Shown here: piece after piece, positions 20,246-29,787 of the stretch
How the letters are laid out: every line of letters begins with the position of its first letter
Numbering within the stretch: position 1 is the stretch's first letter
Origin: Diphasiastrum complanatum
Lineage: Eukaryota > Streptophyta > Lycopodiopsida > Lycopodiales > Lycopodiaceae
Length of the DNA stretch: 39,669 nt
Direction of reading: 5' to 3'
NCBI GenBank assembly: GCA_029204225.1
Contig: MU835374.1
Location: 1 to 39,669 of the forward strand
Notes under the pieces: model-generated
The model's input: only the letters and a program-made list of their open reading frames with translations
Told to the model about the DNA's origin: nothing
Database searches by the model: none
Program-made: the position numbers and the translations under genes

Positions 20246-20684
20246 CAATGATCTTTAGCCAAGTTTGATCACACATCTAGTTTCATCAACAACATAGAAA
20301 TCACTACTTTATGTATGCTAGAATCTAGAAATGCATCAAGATCTAATCACAAACACTTAGATCTAACTTAGAATTGTCCCTGTCCGTACAACAATAGTAC
20401 AATATAGTACTCCACACGTGTGAAAGCTAGATCAGCAAGAAAATCAACATCCTACACATAGAAACTCAAGATATCATGAGAAATTCACAAGAGATGGACA
20501 TAGAATCAACAAAGATGAATTCTCCACATCATAAGGGAATATAATGATATGTTCTCCGCACAGGTACAACTATTTATAGCAACCACAATGTCATTTGGCC
20601 ACTTTCCCTAAGTATGCCCTAAAATGGCAACTTTTAGGTACTTAACCAAAAACCTAGAAATTCTAGTCTAGATGTAATGTACCA
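20246..20684 (-). repeat. 3' LTR of a deleted copia element, family A
   Basis: About 340 bp (20246-20580) closely match 21497-21840 in the same orientation, beginning in GATCTTTAGCCAAGTTTGAT and including GAGATGGACATAGAATCAAC. The upper end, ...AATGTACCA at 20684, corresponds to ...AATGTATCA at 26374. Read on the - strand the LTR thus starts TGGTACATT. The first ~25 bases next to 20246 (TGTGAAAAA...) are missing, so the outer end is truncated. On the - strand this is the downstream LTR. Confidence 0.75.
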
Positions 20685-20972
20685 AAAGTAGCATTCAAAG
20701 ATTCCGAAGCCTCATTTGATGAAGTACACTTACCAACTTCCTTGAGAAGTTCATTAGTCACATTCATCTTGATGATGTGTAGAGCTTTCTTAGCTCTCTT
20801 GTCATACCTCAATTGATTTTGAGGTGCAAAAGGTCTCTCCTCCACACTTGCAACAATATCCATCAACTCATTCATCTCCAATAAAGACTCCATCCTCACC
20901 TTCCAAGTAGAATAGTTGATTGATGAAAAACCTATCATTGCCTTCCAACATGAAGCCACTTGAGGTTGCCAT
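20685..20972 (-). pseudogene. Ty1/copia gag N-terminal part joined to its 3' LTR
   Basis: From the ATG at 20972 (MATSSGFML in the initial frame) a frame change leads into STWKVRMESLLEMNELMDIV, then VEERPFAPQNQLRYDKRAKK and MNVTNELLKEVGKCTSSNEA, nearly the same as the gag at 11974. The frame stops being gag after Glu-Ser-Leu-Asn and runs straight into the LTR start TGGTACATTACATC. Gag C terminus, protease, integrase, RT and RNase H are therefore all missing. There is no polypurine tract at the junction. Confidence 0.8.
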
Positions 20973-21459
20973 GTTGCAATGATTTGATCTTCTCTTTGAA
21001 CCTATTTCAATACACTTTTTACTCTCTTGAAAATCAACAAATGAAACTCAAGAAGAAATCACAAACATTTGGAAACACTCTAGCCTCTCCCTTTCTCTCT
21101 TTCTAGCAAATCCTAGCACCTAGAATCTTGATTTCTTGATCACAATAGATGTAAACACAATATGAGGATTTGCCAAAAACTAATATTGAAACCTGAACCC
21201 TAAACCCTAAACCCTCTATAAGAATTTATCATCCTTTACTATGATCAGTTTTTGTCTCCATATTCTATTAAGTGGTTTCAAAAATTGGCCATCTACAAGT
21301 GATTTGACCTAAAATGACTTTAGGATCACAAAGATCCAATCTCTATAGTTGAAAATGCTTGACTTGAGTTTGTAACACCTCCAAATCCTCATAGAATCTA
21401 TGGCACCCTCAAATCCACCACTAGATTTGGTAAAAATACAAACTTTGGCCTACAACCTA
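20973..21459 (-). other. Copia leader
   Basis: Leader between the primer binding site at 21460-21470 and the gag ATG. It shares phrases with the + strand leader at 11379-11973 (read in reverse complement), including CTAGGTGCTAGGATTTGC and GATCACAATAGATGTAAACA-type sequence. No gene. Confidence 0.6.
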
Positions 21460-21470
21460 CTCTGATACCA
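21460..21470 (-). other. Primer binding site, initiator-Met tRNA type
   Basis: The - strand reads TGGTATCAGAG directly after the LTR end ...TTTTTCACA, identical to the site at 2531-2541. It primes the deleted element at 20246-21840. Confidence 0.8.
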
Positions 21471-21840
21471 TGTGAAAAATTAGAGATCAAAACACATTTA
21501 GTTCATCGATGATCTTTAGCCAAGTTTGATCACACATCGAGTTTCATCAACAACATAGAAAATCACTACTTTATGCATGCTAGAATTTAAAAATGCATCA
21601 AGATCTGATCATATCCACTTAGATCTAACGTAGTGCTATCCATTTCTGTACATCAACAATACAATACAGTACTCCACATGTGTGAAGCTAGATCAACAAG
21701 AAAATCAACATTCTACACATAGAAACTCAAGATATCTTGAGAAATTCACAAGAGATGGACATAGAATCAACAAAGATGAATTCTCCACAATATAAGAGAA
21801 TACAGTGATATGTTCTCCATGTAGGTACAACTATTTATAG
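21471..21840 (-). repeat. 5' LTR of the deleted copia element, family A
   Basis: Begins on the + strand TGTGAAAAATTAGAGATCAA and matches the LTR at 20246-20580 closely to GGTACAACTATTTATAG near 21840, where similarity ends abruptly. The outer ~100 bp that the 20246-20684 copy has (CAACCACAATGTCATTTGGC and following) are replaced by unrelated sequence, so this LTR is truncated too. Confidence 0.7.
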
Positions 21841-23101
21841 TTCCTTCTCAATTAAGATGTTTTTCATCTTGAATTTCCATATCGCATAGTTGAAAATGCC
21901 ATCCAATTTGCTACTTTCGCCAAAATGGATTATTCCATGTTTACCATTTGAAAATATCTAGAACCCTTGTCACTTGGATAGAAAATTTGCCAATTAGAAC
22001 CTTAATTTTTTTTAAATGCTCTTCATTGCACACTCTTGACTACTTTGTCCATGAAGGAGAAAACTTACTTCGAAGATCCATGGAATACTTTTTCTATTAT
22101 AATCAATCTATTCTTGTCTTTTGTACTTGTAGGTATAGTCTAGGTGTCCTTTGTTTGGAGTCCATCGTCTTTGATTTGGTCCAAAACAAACTTGAAAATT
22201 TAAACTATTTTTTCACAGTGAAAAAACTTCTCTCTTTATGGATTTTAGAACTTTGGGTCCCTTTGAAACTAAGTTTTTTTAATGAAATTAAAAGGGTGGT
22301 CTACCCTTTGGACTCCATGCACTTCAAAAACCCAGGAAACCAAAATCTAATAATTTCCTTCAATCTGACGACCCTACACTCCTATTTTTACCGTTCATCA
22401 TCAAGGCTCTAGATCATGTTATCCTAATACATTTTGGAAACCGAATCTCTAAGTCCCCTCCACAATTCACAGCACACAACCTATTTATGGCCTCTTCTCT
22501 CTCTACTCATCACCCTCCTTACCTAAATTTGCACTGATCCAGCTCCATTTATAATAATTTTCTAAGTAGTTTGATGCTATAGCCAGGGTCACCCATCAGC
22601 CACTACCAATATCGAATCTCTTGACCATTTGTTCTTGAGAAAAATGAATATTTTATAGCCTTTTGAAAAACCAAGTCTTTTTTTCTCCTTGGAAAGCAAA
22701 GTTTCTTCTTAACAACAGTTTAGATTAGATCCAAAAATCCAAAAAATTATTATGGCCCACTAGCGATCTCCTTCAGCGGGCATTTGGTATTTAAAGCATC
22801 GAATTTGTTGAAGATGCAGTGATGCTTTGGCTATTTTAAAAAAAAAAAACCGAAATCCTTGTCTAGCTTTTTCAGAAAAACAACTACAAATTCTTTGGAT
22901 TTTGACTGATTTTCTTACTGTTTGATGCTATGCGCATGCTTAAGCATCAACCTTGAGCTCATCAAACTTCTATATACTTGATTCAGTGCACTGGTGCTTT
23001 AGTTTTCACTTTATTGATTGTCGTAAACTTTGAACTCTCAAAGAACCAGTTTTCTAAAGCTCTCTTTAACGATAGCCCTATTCTATGCTCGAATCTTGTT
23101 A
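21841..23101. other. Uncharacterised sequence, possibly leader of another - strand element
   Basis: About 1.26 kb with one longer + strand frame (21948-22412) that is rich in Phe, Leu and Ser with no recognisable motif. It ends at a clear primer binding site on the - strand (23102-23114), so part of it should be the internal leader of a - strand LTR element. I found no gag. Confidence 0.4.
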
Positions 23102-23114
23102 GGCTCTGATACCA
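23102..23114 (-). other. Primer binding site, initiator-Met tRNA type
   Basis: The - strand reads TGGTATCAGAGCC, an exact 13-base match to the plant initiator-Met site. The adjoining + strand sequence from 23115 (AGTTAAAATTCAC) should be the inner end of an LTR, but it lacks the usual TG start and does not resemble LTR family A. Confidence 0.75.
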
Positions 23115-24133
23115 AGTTAAAATTCACTAATTACAAGATCATAGATCAACACATATAGAAAACCACATAGTAAGAAGTCTCCAAGCTTAAACTCCACATA
23201 ACAAGACTTTATTTTAAAAAACCTCAAAAGACTATACATATAGGATTTTTGGTGGCAACCCATGCACGACCAAGGTTGTTACTGAGTATTTTTATTTTAA
23301 CTAAAAATACTCTCTTAAAATTAAATGGGCTACAAATATGTGATATTTACAAATTGTGTGAGATCTGTGGAGATATGATATGTAGTGAATTATTATAGGA
23401 TCATGATTTCGTTGTGCAAATTCTTAACCTTGTAGATCCACCATGTGTTCCCTGGACTGAGTTTATATACTTGCATAAACTAGTGAGTAAACCATAGGCA
23501 TATTGGTGAGAATAGTTTAAAGACAATTACTAATAGGTTTATAAGATATCTCGATGAAAATTACTTATTAAATTAGAAAGAATTTAGAATCAGATTGAAT
23601 GTGATGTTTTGAAATAGGGCCCATGCCTAAACATTCAAATTTTTCTAAGTCAAGTACAACTAATTGAATCAAGGACGTTACTTCTAACTTAGTTGGTTGA
23701 ATCTACAATGTAACATCACTCATTGATACCATTCATTGATATTGTAGTTTATATGTATTGCTTATAAGTCACAACTAGAGTGAGTCATATCTCTTTAAGT
23801 CAGATAAAGTTGGGTAATCGAAAGTCAAAGCTTCACGCAATGAAGTTTTGATAAGTTTTAATCTATTTTGGATCAAAACTTAAGAGTAATGGGGTCTAGA
23901 TGCATTCTAGATTGAACCTTGACTTTGGAATGACACTTTGTGCTATGTCTAGAGTAAATTTTTTTTGGATATTACAATTCTTTATAGGTGTCATAAGGTG
24001 AGTTGATTCTTATAAGTCTGAAACTTTTCTCATGAAAAGGACTTTTTTATAAAGGTGCATTTTTTTTGGCAGGCTTTATTTAGACAAGTTTTTTTGTGAA
24101 TGCTAGTGGATAAGTGGAGGTTTAGTTGGAGAG

Positions 24134-24189
<56 letters not shown>

Positions 24190-24989
24190 TGTTTAGGAGA
24201 TTTTAGTGAATGTTAATGGTGCTTTTGGAAATGGACACGTGTTACAAAATGTGTGGTTTTGTGTAGCTTGAGCAAGAAAGAAAAGCTATCTTCATGGCTC
24301 TCAAGTCAAAACAGACTCCAAAACTACTATACTACATGACACCAAAGAGTTCCGTCCCTAAGAGAGATTATTTTCTACAATAATGACCTCTCTTTCTTTT
24401 AGTCTAAATTGACTCTGCAAAATTTTCTCTCTTTTAGATGTGTGGGAAAACATGTTTGCTTTTAACATGAGGTTTGCCATTTCTAGTGAGTGCAAGTTTG
24501 ACCTTTTCTCTGATTATTTCAAAGACCCTTACTAACTTTCATTCAACATGATCTCTCTCCTTTTATTCAACTACTTTCTTGTTGAGGCTTTTTGTCTTCC
24601 ACATGCCTTTTCAATAATTACCTTGCTCTAGTGTACTGTTGTGATGGCATGCCATTTTATTTGTAGCCTATTGCTAAAGGAAAAACAAGTGTTGTTTGAA
24701 TGTCTACAACAATTATAGCTCTATACAATGACAATATAAACAACTGATAATCGACACACTTAGATGATTGAGGACTCAATGAATTGAGGACTTATGAAGT
24801 TGGCAACCAAAATCATTTAAAATTGTTATAAAAAAACTTGCAAATATTTAAGTTACATTTCATGCAATTAAAGACTAATGATAGACACTTATAATTAACA
24901 AAATAGCCATATGCTGATGTTCCAAGTACATAAATATATTACAAGCTAAATCAACAAGCACACAAATGTATGTGCTAGAATTAGATCCA
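23115..24989. other. AT-rich, no recognisable gene; possible LTR of the element primed at 23102
   Basis: About 1.9 kb with no reading frame above background. It contains a perfect 11-bp inverted repeat around a 7-base loop at 23284-23312 (GAGTATTTTTA and its complement) and a GT microsatellite at 24134-24188. The LTR belonging to the primer binding site at 23102 must start here, but no second copy is in the window to define its end. Confidence 0.4.
24134..24188. repeat. (GT)n microsatellite
   Basis: A perfect TG dinucleotide run of about 55 bp, bordered by GGGG on the left and GGTGTTTAGG on the right. Confidence 0.97.
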
Positions 24990-25760
24990 TCTGAGTCATC
25001 CTCATCCTGGCCCTGGACATCCGACTCATGTGACTAAAATGCATGGGATTGGGACTGCGATACCTACATGCAACGAAGATGAATAAGTTAATTGAGAAAT
25101 GTGATGAGAGTGAGAGTCGGACCATATTAGCATAGTGAAGTTAAAATCTATTTTGAAGCCATACCTCAAAAGTATCATCCCAATCGATTCTCACTCGTCT
25201 TTCCAATAATTCGAGTAATGCTTGCATATTATTAACATACACATATTTATACTCCTCCTTGGTGAGAGATTGCTTTACGGTGAATTTTTGCATAAACCGA
25301 CAAATTTGTGATTAGAATTTAAACAAATAAACAAATAATATAGGATAGTGCAAGAAGATTAGCAAGATTAAATTTGAACTTCATTAAAATCAAATTCAAT
25401 TTATGTGGTAGACTTACAAAATGGGCATGAAAAGAATTCTAGTCACCGCTACCCAAATGAGAAAGCCATGTCGTCTCTAGTCGTTTTTTAGCTGCCTCTC
25501 ATTGTTGCTTGAAGTAATCTGAATTGTCTCAGTATTCTTTCCTTGCGAACTTTCAATCTTCCTTGTGTATGTGAGGCAGCCTAGATCTGCCAGCTTTCAC
25601 CACATCTCGAATCTTCGACTTGCAGTGGCTCATCACGCCTCCCATGTGGCTCACCGTCCCTTTTTGATCAAATTGCATATCAGTGGAGGGGACTGAAAAC
25701 TCTTCATACAATTAGTCAATGACATAATTCTTTTCTTTGACCTCTCCATGTCTATATCAT
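24990..25760 (-). pseudogene. Decayed multi-exon gene, transposon-associated type
   Basis: A - strand frame from about 25760 reads EEFSVPSTDMQFDQKGTVSH, then GVMSHCKSKIRDVVKAGRSR, and, through stops that could each replace Trp or Gln, FKQQ and AAKKRLETTWLSHLGSGD to about 25420. A second exon near 25300-25165 reads FTVKQSLTKEEYKYVYVNNM and LLELLERRVRIDWDDTFE with a GTATGG donor. An acidic tail (DVQGQDEDDSDGSNSST) lies near 25040-24985 after a TGCATGTAG acceptor. The middle part loosely recalls the plant transposon-associated Transposase_24 type (Tyr-Trp/Phe near Lys-Arg-rich and His-x-x-Gly-Ser), but I am not sure. No ATG was fixed. Confidence 0.4.
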
Positions 25761-25910
25761 AAGACGATAAGACGTTAGCTGATGGAGAGGTGGCAAAGAG
25801 AGTGTTAAGAGGACTGCCATCGAGCCGAGGAGAAGTGGGTGAAACGGAGGAAGTGCCTACAACAGGAGAAGTTTAGGGAGGAGTCTAAAGAGGAGAGGGA
25901 TGGGGATGAG

Positions 25911-26374
25911 TGTGAGAAAATCAGATCCAAGACATACTTGATGAATTTTAGATCTTTAGCCATTTTGGAGTGCACATCTAGATTTAGCTACAAGATAGAA
26001 ATCATAAGTTTACACCTGCTAGAGCTTTGAAATGCATGAAGATCTGATTATAAGCACTTAGATACAGTATGGTGTTGTCTCTATCCGTACAATTGCAGTA
26101 GCCTACTATTCTTCACATGTGTGGATTGAAGATCAAGAATAATAATCACATTCTACACACTAAAAATCAAGATATCTTGAGAAATACACATGAGATGGAC
26201 ATAGAATAAAAAGAGATGAATTCTGCACATAAAAAGAGAATACAAAGATAATTCTTCCATGCTAGTGCTGCTATTTATAACTACTAAAATTTCATTTGGC
26301 CAATTGCCTTAAATGATAACTTCTTGGTACTTCATCAAGAAACCTAGAAATTCTCGTCTAGATGCAATGTATCA
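25911..26374 (-). repeat. 3' LTR of the split - strand copia element, family A
   Basis: Begins TGTGAGAAAATCAGATCCAA and ends AATGTATCA, giving TG...CA ends and a length of 464 bp. It is similar throughout to 20246-20684 and 21471-21840 (shared GATCTTTAGCCA, CACATGTGTG, GAGATGGACATAGAAT and CTAGAAATTCTCGTCTAGAT blocks) but more diverged. It lies about 145 bp beyond the RNase H end at 26520, as expected for the 3' LTR of that - strand element. It is the most complete copy of this LTR in the window. Confidence 0.7.
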
Positions 26375-26519
26375 AAATTAGCCAATTAGAACGGGTCCAA
26401 ATCCAGTCCAAATCTGACCTCATCCATTTATCTCCTTTTCAAAAATAGTACAAACACTATTTAGGCCTTTATTGACAAATATAAATCTATCTCTAAGTTG
26501 ACATTTAATTTTGGCCTCA

Positions 26520-26659
26520 AAATTCCCAAGATAATTTAAACCAAACTACTCTCTCTTCAACTAGTTTTAGCATAGATTTAGATAGGACTCCAAGTGATGT
26601 TCTATGTTTAATAAACAAATTCTTTCCCAATTCTTTGGTGAAGATATCAACCACACACT
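26520..26659 (-). pseudogene. End of copia RNase H (distal part of the split element)
   Basis: The - strand frame reads CVVDIFTKELGKNLFIKHRT, then SLGVLSKSMLKLVEE: the conserved D-I-x-T-K-x-L segment that closes copia pol. It starts abruptly at 26659 where the LTR array (26660-29787) begins. The upstream part of the same pol is at 29788-31400. Confidence 0.75.
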
Positions 26660-27170
26660 TGTTAGATTTCTTATGCCCAGCCTTAACAAATCGTTCAAGT
26701 AATGAGCATCCTGAAAACAGTCGAAGGCCGACTACATGTTTTGGACCTTCGCATTTTTCACTCTTCCATTTTTTTTTGGTGCCTGAAACATTTTTTGGGC
26801 ACTTCACCTTTTTCGCACCTTCGTGAAAAATGCGACACAATGACCAAAATCCATTTTAGACCTGTCTTAAACATTTTAAAAAACCTTCGGGTTTTTTCTC
26901 TTTTTCGCATGGTTCGCATTTTTTTCGGAATTTTCGCACCTTCGAGATTTGCATAACTTCTCTGTTCAAAAGGCAACTTTGGTATTTTCGAATCTTTTGT
27001 AATAGTGGCAGACCGACTTCACCAAACTGTCATCAACCCTAAAATCAATCGGACAGCTAAATATCCCAAGGGCAGATACCTACTTTGTACATATACAAAG
27101 ACTGGCGTAAATAGCATTCAATGCTTGTAAGATATTTTTTAAATGACACTTGTAAATATCTATCTATCTA

Positions 27171-27257
<87 letters not shown>

Positions 27258-27485
27258 AGTTAAATCAAGCTAAGTAAGGGTTTTCATTATTATCAGAGTT
27301 CTTCCGTAGCTAGCGTAATCATGCTCAACAATCAAACTGAAGTATCACTTCAAGCATTGTACTCACTGTCTGATATTAATCAGAGTGCAATTTTCTTCTC
27401 ACTACTATATTGTTCATTTGCACAATTTGTATGAATCATTCATCTCGAGTACTTCTGCTACTAACTGTTGCGATCTGTTCCTACA
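26660..27485 (+). repeat. LTR 1 of the tandem array, family B
   Basis: Starts TGTTAGATTTCTTATGCCCA and ends TTCCTACA, 826 bp. It contains CTTCGCATTTTTCAC-type motifs, AATCGGACAGCTAAATATCCCA, a TATC/TA microsatellite (27157-27253) and CAAGCATTGTACTCACTGTC. LTRs 2 and 3 repeat the same blocks in the same order. The left end interrupts a - strand copia RNase H. Confidence 0.7.
27157..27253. repeat. (TATC)n(TA)n microsatellite inside LTR 1
   Basis: A short TATC run followed by about 80 bp of perfect TA. It occupies the same place in the LTR as the tracts at 28331-28392 and 29466-29537. Confidence 0.95.
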
Positions 27486-27776
27486 AGAATACATAGTTGT
27501 CACAAATGCAACCAAAGAGGCGATATGGCAAAGGCAACTGCTTGCAGATATCAACTTTGCACAAACACTTCCTACAAAAATCTATTGTGACAATCAAAGC
27601 ACAATAGCGCTATCTCTCAGTCCAAGATTTCACTCTCGAAGCAAACATATTGAAATCAGGCATCATTACCTTAGAGAGAAAGTACATAGCAAGGAAGTAG
27701 CATTGGTTTTCTACAGAACAAACTACATGGCAGCAGATTACAAAGGCTCTATCAAAAGAGCAACATCTCAGATTTA
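27486..27776 (+). pseudogene. Copia RNase H C-terminal fragment, first copy
   Basis: Directly after LTR 1 the frame reads EYIVVTNATKEAIWQRQLLA, IYCDNQSTIALSLSPRF, HSRSKHIEIRHHYLREKVHS and FYRTNYMAADYKGSIKRATS, the last half of copia RNase H including Cys-Asp-Asn. It ends at a TAA at 27775-27777. A polypurine tract (AAGGGGGAG) at 27822-27830 leads into LTR 2. The catalytic N-terminal part of RNase H is absent, so this is a fragment fused to an LTR and not an expressed enzyme. Confidence 0.85.
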
Positions 27777-27821
27777 ACGATATGTTAAATCTGAAGATCA
27801 AAGTTTTTTAGGATCCACATT

Positions 27822-27830
27822 AAGGGGGAG
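27822..27830 (+). other. Polypurine tract before LTR 2
   Basis: AAGGGGGAG stands immediately before TGTTGGATTT, the start of LTR 2. This is the standard priming site for plus-strand DNA synthesis in LTR elements. Confidence 0.8.
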
Positions 27831-28348
27831 TGTTGGATTTCTTATGCTCAGTCTTAACAAATCGTTCAAGTAATGAGCATTCTGAAAATAGCCGAAGGCT
27901 GACTACATGTTTCGAACCTTCGCATTTTTCATTCTTCCATTTTGTTTTGTGTGCCTTAAACATTTTTTGAGCACCTTCGTCTTTTTTGCCTTTTTCACAC
28001 CTTCGCAAAAAATGCAACACAATGACCAAAATCCATTTTAGACCTACCTTAAACATTTTAAGACACCTTCAGATTTTTTCTCTTTTTCGCATGGTTTGCA
28101 TTCTTTTTGGGATTTTTGCACCTTCGAGATTTGCATAACTTCTCTGTTCAAAAGACAACTTTGGTATTTTCGAATCTTTCATAACAACAACTTCAGCAAA
28201 CTGTCATCAACTCTAAAATCAATCGGACAGCTAAATATCCCAAGGTCGGTTACCTACTTTGTACATATACAAAGACTGGCGTAAATAGCATTCAATGCTT
28301 GTAAAATATTTTTTAAAGGACACTTGTAAATATCTATCTATCTATCTA

Positions 28349-28395
<47 letters not shown>

Positions 28396-28628
28396 TATTA
28401 GCTAAATCAAGCTAAGTAAGATTTTTCATTATTATCAGAGTTCTTCCGTAGTCAGCATAATCATGCTCAACAATCAAGCTGAAGTTATCACTTCAAGCAT
28501 TGTACTCACTATCTGATATTAATTAGAGTGCAATTTTCTTCTCACTACTATATTGTTCATTCGCACAATTTGTATGAATCATTCATCTCGAGTACTTTTG
28601 CTACTAACTGTTGCGATCCATTCCTACA
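27831..28628 (+). repeat. LTR 2 of the tandem array, family B
   Basis: TGTTGGATTT...TTCCTACA, 798 bp, colinear with LTR 1, with a shorter TA tract at 28331-28392. It sits between two polypurine tract/RNase H units, so it acts as the 3' LTR of the first unit and the 5' LTR of the second. Confidence 0.8.
28331..28392. repeat. (TATC)n(TA)n microsatellite inside LTR 2
   Basis: About 62 bp of TATC then TA repeats, the shortest of the three homologous tracts. Confidence 0.95.
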
Positions 28629-28919
28629 AGAATACATAGTTGCCACAAATGCAACCAAAGAGGCGATATGGCTAAGGCAACTGCTTGCAGACATCAACTT
28701 TGCACAAACACTTCCTACAACAATCTATTGTGACAGTCAAAGCACAATAGCGCTATCTCTCAATCCGAGATTTCACTCTCGAAGCAAACATATTGAAATC
28801 AGGCATCATTACCTAAGAGAGAAAGTACATAGCAAGGAAGTAGCATTGGTTTTCTACAGAACAAACTACATGGCAGCATATTACAAAGGCTCTATCAAAA
28901 GAGCAACATCTCAGATTTA
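28629..28919 (+). pseudogene. Copia RNase H C-terminal fragment, second copy
   Basis: Same start, length and end as the fragment at 27486-27776, reading EYIVATNATKEAIWLRQLLA, IYCDSQSTIALSLNPRF and HSRSKHIEIRHHYLREKVHS, with a few substitutions (for example Asp to Tyr in Met-Ala-Ala-Tyr-Tyr-Lys near the end). Both copies read Lys-Gly-Ser where Phe-Thr-Lys is usual, so they share an already altered ancestor. The polypurine tract AAGAGGGAG follows at 28965-28973. Confidence 0.85.
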
Positions 28920-28964
28920 ACGATATGTTAAATCTGAAGATCAAAGTTTTTTAGGATCCACATT

Positions 28965-28973
28965 AAGAGGGAG
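28965..28973 (+). other. Polypurine tract before LTR 3
   Basis: AAGAGGGAG directly precedes TGTTAGATTT, the start of LTR 3. It differs by one base from the tract at 27822-27830. Confidence 0.75.
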
Positions 28974-29463
28974 TGTTAGATTTCTTATGCTCAGCCTTAA
29001 CAAATCGTTCAAGTAATGAGCATTCTGAAAATATCTGAAGGCTGACTACATGTTTCAAACCTTCTCTTCCACTTTTTTTTGTGTGCCTTAAACATTTTTT
29101 AGCACCTTCATCTTTTTTGCCTTTTTCGCACCTTCGCAAAAAATGTGACACAATGACCAAAATCCATTTTAGACCTGCCTTAAACATTTTAAGACACCTT
29201 CGGGTTTTTTCTCTTTTTCGCATGGTTCGCATTTCTTTCGAGATTTTTGCACCTTCAGGATTTGCATTACTTCTCTGTTCAAAAGACACCCTTGGTATTT
29301 TCGGGTCTTTCATAACAGTGGCAGACCGACTTTGCCAAACTGTCATCAGCCCTAAAATCAATCGGATAGCTAAATATCCCAAGGGTGGTTACCTACTTTG
29401 TACATATACAAAGACTGGCGTAAATAGCATTCAATGCTTGTAAGATATTTTTTAAAGGACACT

Positions 29464-29540
<77 letters not shown>

Positions 29541-29787
29541 GTACTACTACTACTACTAGCTGAATCAAGCTAAGTAAGGTTTTTCATTATTATCAGAGTT
29601 CTTTTGTAGCTAGTGTAATTATGCTCAACAATCAAGCTGAAGTTATCACTTTAAGCATTGTACTCACTGTTTGATATTAATCCGGGTGCAATTTTCTTCT
29701 CACTACTGTATTGTTCATTTGCACAATTTGTATGAATCATTCATCTTGAGTACTTCTGCTGCTAATTGTTGCGTTTCCGTTCCTACA
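28974..29787 (+). repeat. LTR 3 of the tandem array, family B
   Basis: TGTTAGATTT...TTCCTACA, 814 bp, colinear with LTRs 1 and 2. It carries a pure TA tract (29466-29537) followed by a short TAC run (about 29538-29557). Its right end meets the - strand copia RNase H at 29788, the other side of the split. The five bases flanking the array (ACACT before, AGCCT after) do not match, so no clear target site duplication remains. Confidence 0.75.
29466..29537. repeat. (TA)n microsatellite inside LTR 3, with a TAC run after it
   Basis: About 72 bp of TA followed by GTAGTACTACTACTACTACT. The TATC prefix seen in LTRs 1 and 2 is missing. Confidence 0.95.

Noticed and set aside
21948-22412. 154-codon + strand frame
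   Set aside because: Phe/Leu-rich with no motif; lies in leader-like sequence next to a - strand primer site.
26660-29787. CRISPR-like or satellite array interpretation of the repeats
   Set aside because: Units are ~0.8 kb LTRs with TG...CA ends, polypurine tracts and RNase H coding between them; clearly retrotransposon-derived.
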